From Aureispira sp964445645 (GTDB lineage Bacteria > Bacteroidota > Bacteroidia > Chitinophagales > Saprospiraceae): 64,000 bases of DNA. The notes under the pieces were generated by a model, which was given only the letters and a program-made list of their open reading frames with translations, had not been told where the DNA came from and did not search any database. This document shows positions 51,516 to 61,695 of the stretch, one piece after another. The position numbers and the translations under genes were made by a program. Where the stretch lies: positions 1-64,000 of the forward strand of contig CAYULH010000005.1 of NCBI GenBank assembly GCA_964445645.1, written 5' to 3'. Every line of letters starts with the position of its first letter. The first letter of the stretch is position 1.

Positions 51516-54500
51516 ATGCCTTTTAAGAAGAATTATAACACGAAGTCCAAACCACAATTTGATTCTATCGTATTGAGTTTGGCTTCTCCAGATGCCATTT
51601 TAGAGCGTTCTTATGGTGAGGTACTAAAACCTGAAACCATCAATTACCGCTCTTACAAACCAGAACGTGATGGATTATTCTGTGAGCGCATCTTTGGTCC
51701 TGTAAAGGATTACGAGTGCTACTGTGGTAAGTATAAGCGTATTCGTTATAAAGGTATCGTGTGTGATCGCTGTGGAGTAGAGGTAACAGAGAAGAAAGTG
51801 CGTCGCGAACGCATGGGACACATTAAGTTAGTAGTACCAGTAGTACATATTTGGTACTTCAAATCTTTGCCCAATAAGATTGGTTATTTATTGGGGTACT
51901 CTTCCAAGAAATTGGAAACGATTATTTACTATGAGCGTTATGTGGTAATCCAACCGGGCGTTATTGCCGACCGTGAAATCAATGGTAGTTTAGCCAAAGA
52001 TTTGATAACCGAGGAGGAATACCTTGATATTATGGAATCGTTGCCAAAAGACAACCATTTGTTGCCAGACGACGATCCGAATAAATTTATTGCCAAAATG
52101 GGTGCCGATGCTGTACGTGCTTTGTTGAGCCGTATGGAATTGGACAAAATTGCTTATGAATTGCGCCACAAGGCAGCTACAGAAAACTCTCAGCAACGTA
52201 AGTCTGAAGCATTGAAGCGTTTGCGTGTAGTAGAAGCATTCAGAGATGGCCAAAAACGTATGGAAAACCGTCCAGAATGGATGGTTATTGAATACTTGCC
52301 TGTAATTCCACCAGAATTGCGTCCTTTAGTACCATTAGATGGTGGCCGTTTTGCAAGTTCGGATATGAACGACTTATACCGCCGTGTAATTATTCGTAAC
52401 AACCGTCTAAAACGCTTGTTGGAAATCAAAGCCCCTGAAGTGATTTTGCGTAACGAAAAACGTATGTTACAAGAGGCCGTTGATTCCTTGTTTGATAACT
52501 CGCGTAAATCTAATGCCGTAAAGGCCGAGGGTGGACGTGCCTTGAAATCACTTTCTGATGTATTAAAAGGAAAGCAAGGACGTTTCCGTCAAAACTTGTT
52601 GGGTAAACGTGTGGATTACTCTGGTCGTTCTGTAATTGTAGTAGGGCCTACGCTCAAATTGCACGAATGTGGTATTCCCAAAGGAATGGCGGCAGAGCTG
52701 TTCAAACCTTTTGTTATCCGCAAATTGATTGAACGTGGTATCGTAAAAACAGTAAAATCTGCTAAGAAATTAGTTGATCGAAAAGACCCCGTTATTTGGG
52801 ATATTTTGGAGAACGTACTCAAAGGGCATCCCGTGATGCTCAACCGTGCTCCTACACTGCACCGTTTGTCTATTCAGGCATTCCAACCAACATTGATTGA
52901 GGGTAAGGCGATTCAATTGCACCCCTTAGTTTGTTCGGCATTTAATGCGGATTTTGATGGTGACCAGATGGCCGTACACGTACCACTTGGAAACCAAGCA
53001 ATTTTGGAGGCTCAAATGTTGATGCTATCTGCACACAATATGTTGAACCCTCAAAATGGTACACCTATTACACTACCTTCACAGGATATGGTTTTGGGCT
53101 TGTACTATTTGACCAAAGAAAAACGCAGTACCGACGAAATCAAAGTAAAAGGAGAAGGGCGTTCGTTCTACTCTGCCGAAGAGGTAATTATTGCCTACAA
53201 TGAAGACAATATTGATCTTCATGCCATTATTAAGGTACGTGCTCGTACAGAGGATGAATTTGGTAATTTGGTATATGACAAGCGTATAGAAACAACAGTA
53301 GGACGTGTGTTATTTAATGAAAAAGTACCAGAAACTGTACCGTTCATTAATCAAGAATTGTCTAAGAGAAACTTGAAAAAAGTTATTTCTGGCATCTTGA
53401 AACGTACCAATACAAGTACTACTGCCAAGTTTTTGGATGATATTAAAGATATGGGTTTCTATTGGGCCTATCGTGGAGGATTATCCTTCAACTTGCCTGA
53501 TTTGATTACACCATCTGTACGTCAAGATCGTTTGGAAGCTGCTCATGAAGAAGTTCAGGATATTTGGAACAACTACAACATGGGATTGATTACCAATAAT
53601 GAGCGTTACAACCAAATTATTGATGAGTGGACACAAGCAGATACACTTATTACCAATACCTTGATGGATGAAATGGCGGCACACAAACAAGGGTTTAACT
53701 CGGTATACATGATGTTGGATTCTGGTGCTCGTGGTTCTAAACAACAAATTAAGCAGTTGTGTGGATTGCGTGGATTGATGGCCAAACCAAGAAAATCAGG
53801 TGATACTGGAGGGGCAATTATTGAAAACCCCGTATTGGCAAACTTTGTACAAGGTTTATCAGTATTAGAGTACTTTATCTCTACACACGGTGCGCGTAAA
53901 GGTTTGGCGGATACGGCTCTAAAAACAGCCGATGCAGGTTATTTGACTCGTCGTTTGGTAGATGTAGCTCAAGATGTAGTTATTAATATTGACGATTGTA
54001 ACACCTTGCGTGGTATTACTCGTTCTGCTTTGATTGAGAATGACAAAGTTATTCAATCATTGAGCGATCGTATTGAGGGACGTTATCCTTTGAACGATGT
54101 ATATCATCCTGAAACAGGAGAATTATTGGCAAGCCGAGAGGATGTAATTTCTAGTGCTACGGCAAAACTAATAGAGGAAGCAGATGTAGAAACTATAGTG
54201 GTTCGTTCTGTACTAACTTGTGAGGCCAAGCGTGGTGTTTGTCTCAAGTGTTATGGCAAGAACTTAGCTACAGGTCGTTTGGCCGAGCGTGGAGATGCGG
54301 TAGGAATCATTGCTGCCCAGTCTATTGGTGAACCCGGTACTCAGTTGACCTTGAGAACCTTCCACGTAGGTGGTACGGCTTCTTATACGGTAGAAGAGTC
54401 TAGCTTGGTATCTAAATTTGAAGGTCGCATCGAGTTTGACGGTGTTCGTACAGTAGATTATGTAGACGAAGAAAAAGGAACGTCTAATCCTATTGTTATT

Positions 54501-55856
54501 TCTCGTTCTGGTGAGGTGCGTATTATTGATACCAAAACCAATCGTGTACTTTCTTCTAATTATATTATGTATGGTGCGGCTCTATTTGTGGAGGATGGTG
54601 CTATTATTAAGAAAGGAGATAAAATCTGCGAATGGGATCCCTATAATGCTTCTATCATCACGGAGTTTGATGGATTTATTGAGTTTGAGAATGTTATTGA
54701 AGGTAAGACTTACCGTGTAGAGCGTGACGAACAAACAGGACATGAGCAGTTTGTGGTTATCGAATCTAAGAACAAAAAGCAAGTGCCTGCTATCAAGATT
54801 CTAGATGCTGCAGGTGATACTTTACGTTCATACAACGTTCCTGTAGGTGCATTCATTGATGTGTCAGATGAGCAAAAAGTTGTTAAAGGACAATCTATTG
54901 TGAAGATTCCTCGTGTGATGGGTAAGATTCAGGATATTACGGGTGGTCTACCCCGTGTAACGGAATTATTCGAGGCACGTAAGCCTTCTACGCCTGCTGT
55001 AGCAACAGAAATTGACGGGGTAGTGAGCTTTGGACGTATCAAGCGTGGTAATCGTGAATGTATCATAACTGCTAGAGATGGTCAAAAACGCAAATACCTA
55101 ATTGGTCTTTCACGCCACATTCTGGTACAAGAAGGAGACTTTGTACGTGCGGGTATGCCTTTATCTAATGGTAATATTGCGCCACATGATATTTTATCTA
55201 TTGAAGGGCCATTTTCGGTACAACAGTACTTGGTAAATGGTGTACAAGAGGTTTATCGTGCACAGGGTATTACCATTAATGACAAACATATTGAGGTAAT
55301 TGTGCGCCAGATGATGCGTAAGGTTCAAATCTTGGATGCTGGAGATACGCGTTTCTTAGAAAAAGAAGCTGTACTGAAGAGTGATTTCATGGAAGAAAAC
55401 GAAGACATCTATGATAAATTAATCGTAGAGGATGCTGGTGGTTCTACCAAGATTCTTGCTGGTATGTTGATTACAGAACGTCAATTCCAAGAAGAAAAAG
55501 CATACCTCAAACGCAATGATCGCAAAGTATTGCAAGCACGTCCTGCAATACCAGCTACTGCCAAACCATTGTTGCAAGGTATTACCAAGTCTTCTTTGGG
55601 AACTAAGAGCTGGATTTCGGCTGCTTCTTTCCAAGAAACAACTAAAGTATTGAGCACAGCCTCTATTTCAGCTGCTGCCGATCACTTGCAAGGTTTGAAA
55701 GAAAACGTTATTGTAGGTAAGAAAATACCTGCTGGAACAGGGTTGAGACATTACGAAAACCTTATTGTAGCCGACATGGAAAAAATGGAAGCTATTGAGG
55801 CCAAACGTCGTGCCGAGGAAGCTGCTGCCGAGGAAGAAATTACCATTGGTGAATAA
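51516..55856 (+). CDS. rpoC: RNA polymerase beta' subunit
   Basis: The 1446-residue subunit has the zinc finger C68, C70, C83 and C86 near the N-terminus. The catalytic NADFDGD loop carries D479, D481 and D483 to hold Mg2+. The second zinc site is CEAKRGVCLKCYG, and the trigger-loop region has GIIAAQSIGEPGTQLTLRTFH. The C-terminal end is long and acidic (EEAAAEEEITIGE). It closes the operon and is followed by a good terminator. Confidence 0.98.
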   Translation: MPFKKNYNTKSKPQFDSIVLSLASPDAILERSYGEVLKPETINYRSYKPERDGLFCERIFGPVKDYECYCGKYKRIRYKGIVCDRCGVEVTEKKVRRERMGHIKLVVPVVHIWYFKSLPNKIGYLLGYSSKKLETIIYYERYVVIQPGVIADREINGSLAKDLITEEEYLDIMESLPKDNHLLPDDDPNKFIAKMGADAVRALLSRMELDKIAYELRHKAATENSQQRKSEALKRLRVVEAFRDGQKRMENRPEWMVIEYLPVIPPELRPLVPLDGGRFASSDMNDLYRRVIIRNNRLKRLLEIKAPEVILRNEKRMLQEAVDSLFDNSRKSNAVKAEGGRALKSLSDVLKGKQGRFRQNLLGKRVDYSGRSVIVVGPTLKLHECGIPKGMAAELFKPFVIRKLIERGIVKTVKSAKKLVDRKDPVIWDILENVLKGHPVMLNRAPTLHRLSIQAFQPTLIEGKAIQLHPLVCSAFNADFDGDQMAVHVPLGNQAILEAQMLMLSAHNMLNPQNGTPITLPSQDMVLGLYYLTKEKRSTDEIKVKGEGRSFYSAEEVIIAYNEDNIDLHAIIKVRARTEDEFGNLVYDKRIETTVGRVLFNEKVPETVPFINQELSKRNLKKVISGILKRTNTSTTAKFLDDIKDMGFYWAYRGGLSFNLPDLITPSVRQDRLEAAHEEVQDIWNNYNMGLITNNERYNQIIDEWTQADTLITNTLMDEMAAHKQGFNSVYMMLDSGARGSKQQIKQLCGLRGLMAKPRKSGDTGGAIIENPVLANFVQGLSVLEYFISTHGARKGLADTALKTADAGYLTRRLVDVAQDVVINIDDCNTLRGITRSALIENDKVIQSLSDRIEGRYPLNDVYHPETGELLASREDVISSATAKLIEEADVETIVVRSVLTCEAKRGVCLKCYGKNLATGRLAERGDAVGIIAAQSIGEPGTQLTLRTFHVGGTASYTVEESSLVSKFEGRIEFDGVRTVDYVDEEKGTSNPIVISRSGEVRIIDTKTNRVLSSNYIMYGAALFVEDGAIIKKGDKICEWDPYNASIITEFDGFIEFENVIEGKTYRVERDEQTGHEQFVVIESKNKKQVPAIKILDAAGDTLRSYNVPVGAFIDVSDEQKVVKGQSIVKIPRVMGKIQDITGGLPRVTELFEARKPSTPAVATEIDGVVSFGRIKRGNRECIITARDGQKRKYLIGLSRHILVQEGDFVRAGMPLSNGNIAPHDILSIEGPFSVQQYLVNGVQEVYRAQGITINDKHIEVIVRQMMRKVQILDAGDTRFLEKEAVLKSDFMEENEDIYDKLIVEDAGGSTKILAGMLITERQFQEEKAYLKRNDRKVLQARPAIPATAKPLLQGITKSSLGTKSWISAASFQETTKVLSTASISAAADHLQGLKENVIVGKKIPAGTGLRHYENLIVADMEKMEAIEAKRRAEEAAAEEEITIGE

Positions 55857-55894
55857 AATGAACTACTGCAACTGATTGTAGTTGCCCGAAATAC

Positions 55895-55934
55895 AAAGCA
55901 TCTCAACTATTGATAAGTTGGGATGCTTTTTTTA
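55895..55934 (+). terminator. rpoC terminator
   Basis: A 14-bp stem with one G-T pair (55895-55908 with 55916-55929) and a 7-nt loop is followed by a continuous T run to 55933. Confidence 0.88.
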
Positions 55935-55958
55935 TTTGCATAAAAATGAAAGAGCTAC

Positions 55959-55994
55959 AAAAAAAGGCTGCCAAGCAAAAATACTCGGCAGCCT
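55959..55994 (-). terminator. Terminator of the T9SS cargo gene
   Basis: An 8-bp G/C-rich stem (55965-55972 with 55987-55994) is followed on the minus strand by a T run (complement of 55959-55965), 30 nt past the stop of the 56025-58217 gene. Confidence 0.78.
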
Positions 55995-56024
55995 AATAAA
56001 TTTTATTACCTAGTTAGCTGTAGC

Positions 56025-58217
56025 TTATTTTTTAATAAACTTGACAGGATTAGATACATATCCCTCTCCTTCAACAGAGATGTAGTACATACCCGTTGGC
56101 AAGTCAGCAATATTGATTTGAGCATTGCCATCAAAGCTGTTGACATCATTCAATACTTTTACAGGAATACTGCTGCTGTTAAAGATGGTGATAGAAACAT
56201 TGCCAGGTATTTCTGGGCTATCCCAACTTACGGCTACTTGTGTGGTGGCAGGGTTGGGGCTTACGTTTAGGCGCAATGGAGTAAAGATACCACAAAGACG
56301 ACGAGGATTGATTTCACGACAAAATTCACGTTTGCATACCTTACCACTAGCTGTAGTACGTGTTACACTCATACAAAGTACAAAACTATTATTGCGGTGT
56401 GGGAAACTGAAAGAACTAGTGCCTGTTGAAGTACCTATATAACTCCCATCAATATACCAATTGATACGATCACAATCATCTTCTACACCTGTGGGGTAAA
56501 CAATATCATTGGGGCAGTCTTCTCCGTAAAGAAAATTCATAAAACCACTAAAGAAGTCTTCATCGCACTGGCAACCACAATCAGGAAGTGTTGTAGTGAG
56601 TGTACCATTATCACATGCTACACCAGCACTATTAGACACAGAATAACTAGTGGTAATATTACTGCCACAAGAACCATTTGGAACAAAAGTTACACTGTAA
56701 GAAGTAGCGCCTGTTAGAGTAATGGTACTTGGAGAGAATGTGCCACAAGGGCTAGATAAACTGACAGAGCCAGAAGTAGCAGAAGTGGTAATAGTGTAAA
56801 TATAGTTGCCGTCTGGATCACACTCTAGTTGACTACTGCGAACCGTAGCACAAGGAAGTGTTTTGCGAGACTGCAAACAGAAATTATCAAAAGCAATATA
56901 ACGTGCTCCATTGATACTGCTATTATCACTATGGGTAATAAAGAAGTGAGTCATACCACCAGCAGGAAAACCAGCAGCATCCGAATCAATAAGAACAGTT
57001 TGTTGTGTTTTGGTACTACTACAATTGCTGCTATTGACGGGAACGGTACCCAATAATACGGTATTGGCAGTTCCAAACAAGGCCATATTGCTAGGCGTGT
57101 AAGCCCCTGTAGGATTAGCACTATAACCACCAGAAGCATTATTGATACCATAAGCTGCAATTTCTACATTGCCCCAACCTCCTAAACAAGCTACATCAAA
57201 TGTTAATTGATACATACCTGTATTGGGTAGAATAGTAGAGGCTAACTCTGTTTGGAAACCTTCTCTGTAAGTAGTTCCTCCGCCAGCATAGTTGGCAATC
57301 CAACAACTTGCATAATCACCAGTAGCAGGGTTCGGTGTAGAATAACCAGCAGGTGCATAAGTAGCAGGATAATAATCGGCATAACTCAATCCCGAACCAT
57401 TCCAGATGCGATCAAAACCTGTTGCCAAGTGAATATCTTGGTGAGAAGTAGTTGGTACGCCATCTTCTATATCTCCATTTACTACCCAACTAGCAGGACA
57501 GTTATCAGAGGTAGGAACAGGCATACAAAAGTTATCAAAAGCTGTGTATATGGCACCATTTATTGATGAATTGTCACTGTGTGTAACAAATACATGGGTC
57601 ATACCGCCTGCTGGAAAACTAGCAGCATTAGTATTGATGGTAAAGCTATGATTGGTCTTTGTATTGCTACAAGTAGCAGCACTAATAGGAACAATACCAA
57701 TTAATTGAGTATTAGCTGCTCCAAATAGACCCAAGTTGCTAGGTGCAAATGCCCCTGTAGGAGCGTTGGGGGCATCCCCATTGCTTGGATTATGTAAAGC
57801 ATAAACGGCTACTTCAGAATTGCCCCAGCCACCCAAACAAGCTACATCAAATGTCAGGGTATAAGTACCTGTATTGGCTGGAACGGTGAGATCCAATTCG
57901 GCTTGGAAACCTTCTCTGTAGGTAGTTCCTCCACCTGCATAGTTGGCAATCCAACAGCTTGCATAGTCACCAGTAGCAGGGCTAGGTGTAGGATAACCAG
58001 CAGGTGCATAAGTGGCAGGGTAGTAATCGGCCCAACTACCTGGTGCCCAAATACGACTAAATCCAACAGCATTGCCAATATCTTGGTGAGAAGTAGTGGG
58101 TGTACCATTTTCTAAATTACCATTGGTAAATATACTGTTAGGACACTTTGATAGCTGTCCTTGAGCAGAAAATATTGTTACAAAATAACAAGTAAATAAA
58201 ATTGATAAAAATCTCAT
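56025..58217 (-). CDS. T9SS-secreted protein with duplicated domain
   Basis: A signal peptide (ending SAQGQ) precedes two near-identical domains of about 207 residues (C25-C231 and C240-C447). Each contains TTSHQDI, DYYPATYAPAGY, ATGDYASCWIANYAGGG, FDVACLGGWGN and THSDNSSINGA. They look like galactose-binding-type beta-sandwiches, but I cannot name a family. A cysteine-rich region (about 452-650) follows, then an 80-residue type IX sorting domain (LNVSPNPATTQVAVSW ... DLPTGMYYISV ... FIKK). The sorting domain directs export to the surface through the same gliding machinery that GldD serves. The duplication is also strong at DNA level (57525-58145 versus 56877-57500), pointing to a fairly recent event. 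A decayed relative lies upstream at 58774-59147. Confidence 0.85.
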   Translation of the reverse strand: MRFLSILFTCYFVTIFSAQGQLSKCPNSIFTNGNLENGTPTTSHQDIGNAVGFSRIWAPGSWADYYPATYAPAGYPTPSPATGDYASCWIANYAGGGTTYREGFQAELDLTVPANTGTYTLTFDVACLGGWGNSEVAVYALHNPSNGDAPNAPTGAFAPSNLGLFGAANTQLIGIVPISAATCSNTKTNHSFTINTNAASFPAGGMTHVFVTHSDNSSINGAIYTAFDNFCMPVPTSDNCPASWVVNGDIEDGVPTTSHQDIHLATGFDRIWNGSGLSYADYYPATYAPAGYSTPNPATGDYASCWIANYAGGGTTYREGFQTELASTILPNTGMYQLTFDVACLGGWGNVEIAAYGINNASGGYSANPTGAYTPSNMALFGTANTVLLGTVPVNSSNCSSTKTQQTVLIDSDAAGFPAGGMTHFFITHSDNSSINGARYIAFDNFCLQSRKTLPCATVRSSQLECDPDGNYIYTITTSATSGSVSLSSPCGTFSPSTITLTGATSYSVTFVPNGSCGSNITTSYSVSNSAGVACDNGTLTTTLPDCGCQCDEDFFSGFMNFLYGEDCPNDIVYPTGVEDDCDRINWYIDGSYIGTSTGTSSFSFPHRNNSFVLCMSVTRTTASGKVCKREFCREINPRRLCGIFTPLRLNVSPNPATTQVAVSWDSPEIPGNVSITIFNSSSIPVKVLNDVNSFDGNAQINIADLPTGMYYISVEGEGYVSNPVKFIKK

Positions 58218-58773
58218 GTTTTTACTTTAAAATAAATTAATTGGATTAAATAGTTTAAATATGGCAAGGATAGACCTCACCTAATTTATAGAGTGAATAG
58301 GTAATAAAATTCTACGGTCAAAGTGGGACAATACAGCGGCTGTATTTTATCATTGATTAGATAAAACGAGCCAAAGAATAACCACTCAATAAGGGGCTAT
58401 TGAAATGTATAGAATGGCAAAATAGAGTGTTGAAATTTATGCTTGTAAGGGGGCAGCAAGGGGAATGTTGAAGTCTTTAGTTTTAGGTTTGGGGCAATAA
58501 TTTAGTGTTTGAATTAATTGAATACAAATATACAAAAAAAAGTAGAGGAATCAAAGTTTTTAGTTTTGTTTTTGATGAAAATGTGTTGTTTTTTTATTTC
58601 TATATAGACGTTTTTATTTTGTTAAGCGATGATTAAGGTGGTGTTACCTAATTTTATTTTGTAAAATAGTTTTTAGGCTAATTTTAAAACTTGTGTTTAC
58701 ACCTCTAGTTAAAACAAAAAATGGGATTTACCAATTTTAGTAAATCCTATGAATTCTCAACAATACAAATCCA
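58218..58773. other. Gene-free AT-rich upstream region
   Basis: These 556 nt separate the T9SS cargo gene from its decayed paralogue. They contain a minus-strand promoter candidate (58525-58554) and no gene. The leader from there to the ATG would be about 300 nt. Confidence 0.5.
58525..58554 (-). promoter_or_regulatory. Putative promoter of the T9SS cargo gene
   Basis: On the minus strand TTG (58554-58552), a 19-nt spacer and TATATTTG (58532-58525) match the phylum consensus. The start codon is about 300 nt downstream. Confidence 0.6.
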
Positions 58774-59147
58774 CTATTGCTTGATAATTTTGACAGGATT
58801 GTGTGCCTTGTAATGGCGCCCAATAAACTCCAGAAGGCAAATCATGTATATCCAATTGGACACTTCCATCCTAGCCATTGATGGCATTTAAATGTTTGGA
58901 TCATACACCTTGAATCTTGTACAATTATAGGGGGGCATGCTCCTGTCGGTCATGATTAGGATTATAAACGCCATAGACCGCAATTTCGGCGTTTCCCCAG
59001 CTAACCAAGCAGGCAATGTCAACATTAAGGTCATAATCACCAGAATTGGCGGCCATTGGTAACTAGATTATTGGGGCAAGTAGATTGTGCCTTGGAAGAA
59101 AATAAACCTACTCTCCAGAGTAGCAGCAGTAAAAACAAAGGTTTCAT
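58774..59147 (-). pseudogene. Decayed paralogue of the T9SS cargo gene
   Basis: On the minus strand an ATG at 59147 opens a signal peptide (MKPLFLLLLLWRVGLF) and then STCPNNLVTNG, matching CPNSIFTNG of the intact neighbour. A TGA soon follows. In another frame NSGDYDLNVDIACLVSWGNAEIAVYG matches the neighbour's TYTLTFDVACLGGWGNSEVAVYA and then hits TAA. Further on, LNAING and LDIHDLPSGVYW match the sorting domain, and after one more frameshift NPVKIIKQ-stop matches NPVKFIKK. Large internal segments are gone. It is a shrunken, frameshifted pseudogene. Confidence 0.82.
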
Positions 59148-59261
59148 AGTCAAAAATTAAAAAAGTTAGTTAAGCAAGGGCAAAACAATGCCATTACGAT
59201 ATAGTGTTCGTTTCTAATTCTGTGAGAATAATAGACATAGCAAGGGGGAGTAAGTAGGAAT

Positions 59262-59297
59262 AAAAAATCCAGCTAAAGTTCAATACCTTAGCTGGAT
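59262..59297 (-). terminator. Terminator of the small lipoprotein gene
   Basis: A 10-bp perfect stem (59267-59276 with 59288-59297) is followed on the minus strand by a run of T, 31 nt after the stop. Confidence 0.8.
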
Positions 59298-59327
59298 GTA
59301 CACTTTATGATAGTGTTATGTGGTAGT

Positions 59328-59534
59328 TTAGAATGTTGCCACCTCTTCTGAAGTGGGCATCCAAACATATAAATCTTGAACAGTAGGTTGTTGTACTTTT
59401 TGGCTCAAGTTGCGGTTGCCATACCAGCCTCCATTACCTTTACAACCTTTGCGCTTTTTGTAAGGGCTGCTGCCACAAGAAGCCATGGCGCCTAAACAAA
59501 AAACAGTGATTAATAGTAGAATTAGATTTTTCAT
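59328..59534 (-). CDS. Small lipoprotein of unknown function
   Basis: The 68-residue frame has a lipoprotein signal with lipobox MASC (C20), then a basic Gly-rich stretch (YKKRKGCKGNGGWYGNRN) and a C-terminal QDLYVWMPTSEEVATF. It has its own terminator. Such tiny Lys/Gly-rich lipoproteins occur in Bacteroidota without known function. Codon use looks coding. Confidence 0.65.
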   Translation of the reverse strand: MKNLILLLITVFCLGAMASCGSSPYKKRKGCKGNGGWYGNRNLSQKVQQPTVQDLYVWMPTSEEVATF

Positions 59535-59751
59535 GTCAAAATTGTTTTTGGTGAATGGTTATAAATTCATCTCTAAATGGAAACTATATCGGTTTATAGC
59601 TTGAATTGTTAAAATGTAACCTTAATAACGACATTTTTTTTGGGAAAGGTAATAAATCAGCACAATTATCGCTTAGAAGGCTTCATATATCTTAGATATT
59701 ATTCATTTTTTGAGAGAATAAATAAATTGTTTTGTTTATACAAGCTAAAAA

Positions 59752-59790
59752 CAAAAAAATCCAGCAAGAAGCCATAGCCCCTTGCTGGAT
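59752..59790 (-). terminator. Malic enzyme terminator
   Basis: A 10-bp perfect stem (59759-59768 with 59781-59790) is followed on the minus strand by T7, 34 nt after the stop. Its stem shares ATCCAGC with the terminator at 59262-59297. Confidence 0.82.
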
Positions 59791-59823
59791 TGTAATCCTA
59801 AACTAATTATGGGTAAAAACACC

Positions 59824-61017
59824 CTAATACCCCAATTTCATATCCTCCAATGCAGCCGCTTTTACAGCTTTGGCTACTTTGTAAGCCACCACTTCATCCA
59901 GTGCAGGAGGGATAATCATATCCCTGCTCGGGTGAGAAATACTATCGGCAATGGCATAAGCAGCCGCCAATTTCATATTGGGTGTGATTTGTTTGGCACG
60001 AGCATCCAATGCCCCTCTAAAGATACCGGGAAAGCCCAGTACATTGTTGACTTGGTTGGGCAAATCACTGCGGCCAGTGCCTACAATAGCAGCCCCACCC
60101 GCATAAGCCTCATCAGGCATAATTTCGGGATTAGGATTGGCTAGGGCAAAAATGATAGAATCTTTGGCCATGGTTTGGATGTCTGCTCTGTCTAGCAAGT
60201 TGGGCATACTCACCCCAATAAATACATCAGCCCCAACAATGGCATCTTTGAGCGTCCCTTTTATATTATCTCTATTAGAAAAGCCAAGGGAGCGTCTTTT
60301 GTGCAGGTTCAAATTATCTCTGTCTCGATGAACAATTCCTTTGCTATCGCAAATAATTAGGTCTTTTACAGGCACACAAGCACTGTTATCGGAGCCATGT
60401 TCTACACAACGCAACAATTTGGCAATAGCCAGCCCTGCAGCGCCAGCACCATTGATGACAATTTTTAAGTCTTTGAGCTGTTTGCCTACTAGTTTGGCGG
60501 CATTGATGAGTGCGCCCAATACCACAATGGCAGTACCATGTTGGTCATCGTGAAAAACAGGAATGCCCAAATCTTGCAGGCGTTCCTCCACTTCAAAGCT
60601 TCTAGGAGCGGCAATATCCTCTAGGTTAATCCCTCCAAATACAGGTGCAATTCTACGTACCGTTTCTACGATTTCATCTACATCTTGTGTATTCAAACAA
60701 ATCGGAAAGGCATTGATTTGTCCAAAACGGCGAAACAGCATAGCCTTGCCCTCCATAACAGGCAGAGAAGCTTCTGCCCCCAAATTGCCCAATCCCAATA
60801 CAGCCGAACCATCGGTGACGATAGCTACACAATTGCCTTTCATGGTGTAATCCCAAACCGCTTCAGGATTTTTTTCGATTTCTAAACAGGGAGCGGCTAC
60901 CCCCGGAGAATATACCAAGGAAAGGTGTTCCTGAGTACGCACATCCATTTTAGTACGAATACCAATTTTTCCTTTTAAGTAGCGATGCAGATGCAAAGAG
61001 CCTTCAGAGTAATCCAT
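59824..61017 (-). CDS. Malic enzyme, single-domain form
   Basis: This enzyme decarboxylates malate to pyruvate with NAD(P)+. The 397-residue catalytic unit has Y36 (SLVYSPGVAAPC), K91 (MEGKAMLF), the metal-binding FHDDQHGTA (155-163) and a Rossmann loop GAGAAG (190-195). ANPNPEI and the NNVLGFPGIFRGALDA segment are conserved. The C-terminal phosphotransacetylase domain of MaeB is absent. Cofactor preference cannot be decided by eye. Confidence 0.93.
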   Translation of the reverse strand: MDYSEGSLHLHRYLKGKIGIRTKMDVRTQEHLSLVYSPGVAAPCLEIEKNPEAVWDYTMKGNCVAIVTDGSAVLGLGNLGAEASLPVMEGKAMLFRRFGQINAFPICLNTQDVDEIVETVRRIAPVFGGINLEDIAAPRSFEVEERLQDLGIPVFHDDQHGTAIVVLGALINAAKLVGKQLKDLKIVINGAGAAGLAIAKLLRCVEHGSDNSACVPVKDLIICDSKGIVHRDRDNLNLHKRRSLGFSNRDNIKGTLKDAIVGADVFIGVSMPNLLDRADIQTMAKDSIIFALANPNPEIMPDEAYAGGAAIVGTGRSDLPNQVNNVLGFPGIFRGALDARAKQITPNMKLAAAYAIADSISHPSRDMIIPPALDEVVAYKVAKAVKAAALEDMKLGY

Positions 61018-61266
61018 AAGTTAATTTATTTTTGATTAAAAACTATAGGGAAGCATCATGCGCCTCAACCTATACCACGAGTTTGTACCTTTGGCTACAA
61101 GCCTAATTCTAAGGTAAACTAATTTTGTCAATATAGTTTCTTTTAAAGGGGGAAACATTTATCAAAGGCATAGAGGAAGGACAAGCGTGCGAAATAAGAT
61201 GGTTTTTGGTGCAATAGTATCTTCAAAATACTGTATTTTGATAGACACTTCCTTATAAAATATTCT

Positions 61267-61695
61267 ATGAAAATATCAAACAAAACCTTATTAGACGATC
61301 ACTTGACAGAAGATGCAGCATCAAAAGTATATGCTAAACCTTGGCTCTTAGTTGTATTTGTAGCTACCTTTGGGTTGGGTATATTGAGTGCCTACTGTAG
61401 ACCCTATTTTAATATAGATGGCATCCATTGGGAGGCTATAGTCTCTATGGTGGTTTTAGTGACACTTAATGTAGTCTGCTTGATGCTTATTAGTACAGAT
61501 AAACGAAAGGGCTATGGTTGGTTTTATAGTATACTTACCTTGTTGCTTTGGACGGGCTATGTATTAGGTTGGAGTTTTGTTAATGGTGATTTTATGGAAG
61601 ATCTGATAGGCGTAGGTACAATGACGGCCATTGTTGCTATACTGATAGGAATGGTCGTGTTTTATTATCAAAACCGAAGCAAAAAATCTTTCTAG
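61267..61695 (+). CDS. Small four-helix membrane protein
   Basis: The 142-residue protein has a short charged N-terminus and four membrane helices (about 26-44, 57-76, 86-105 and 115-134) with a basic tail QNRSKKSF. I do not recognise a family. Its stop overlaps the end of the convergent DUF4268 gene by 4 nt. The start is the first ATG after a 249-nt spacer. Confidence 0.62.
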   Translation: MKISNKTLLDDHLTEDAASKVYAKPWLLVVFVATFGLGILSAYCRPYFNIDGIHWEAIVSMVVLVTLNVVCLMLISTDKRKGYGWFYSILTLLLWTGYVLGWSFVNGDFMEDLIGVGTMTAIVAILIGMVVFYYQNRSKKSF

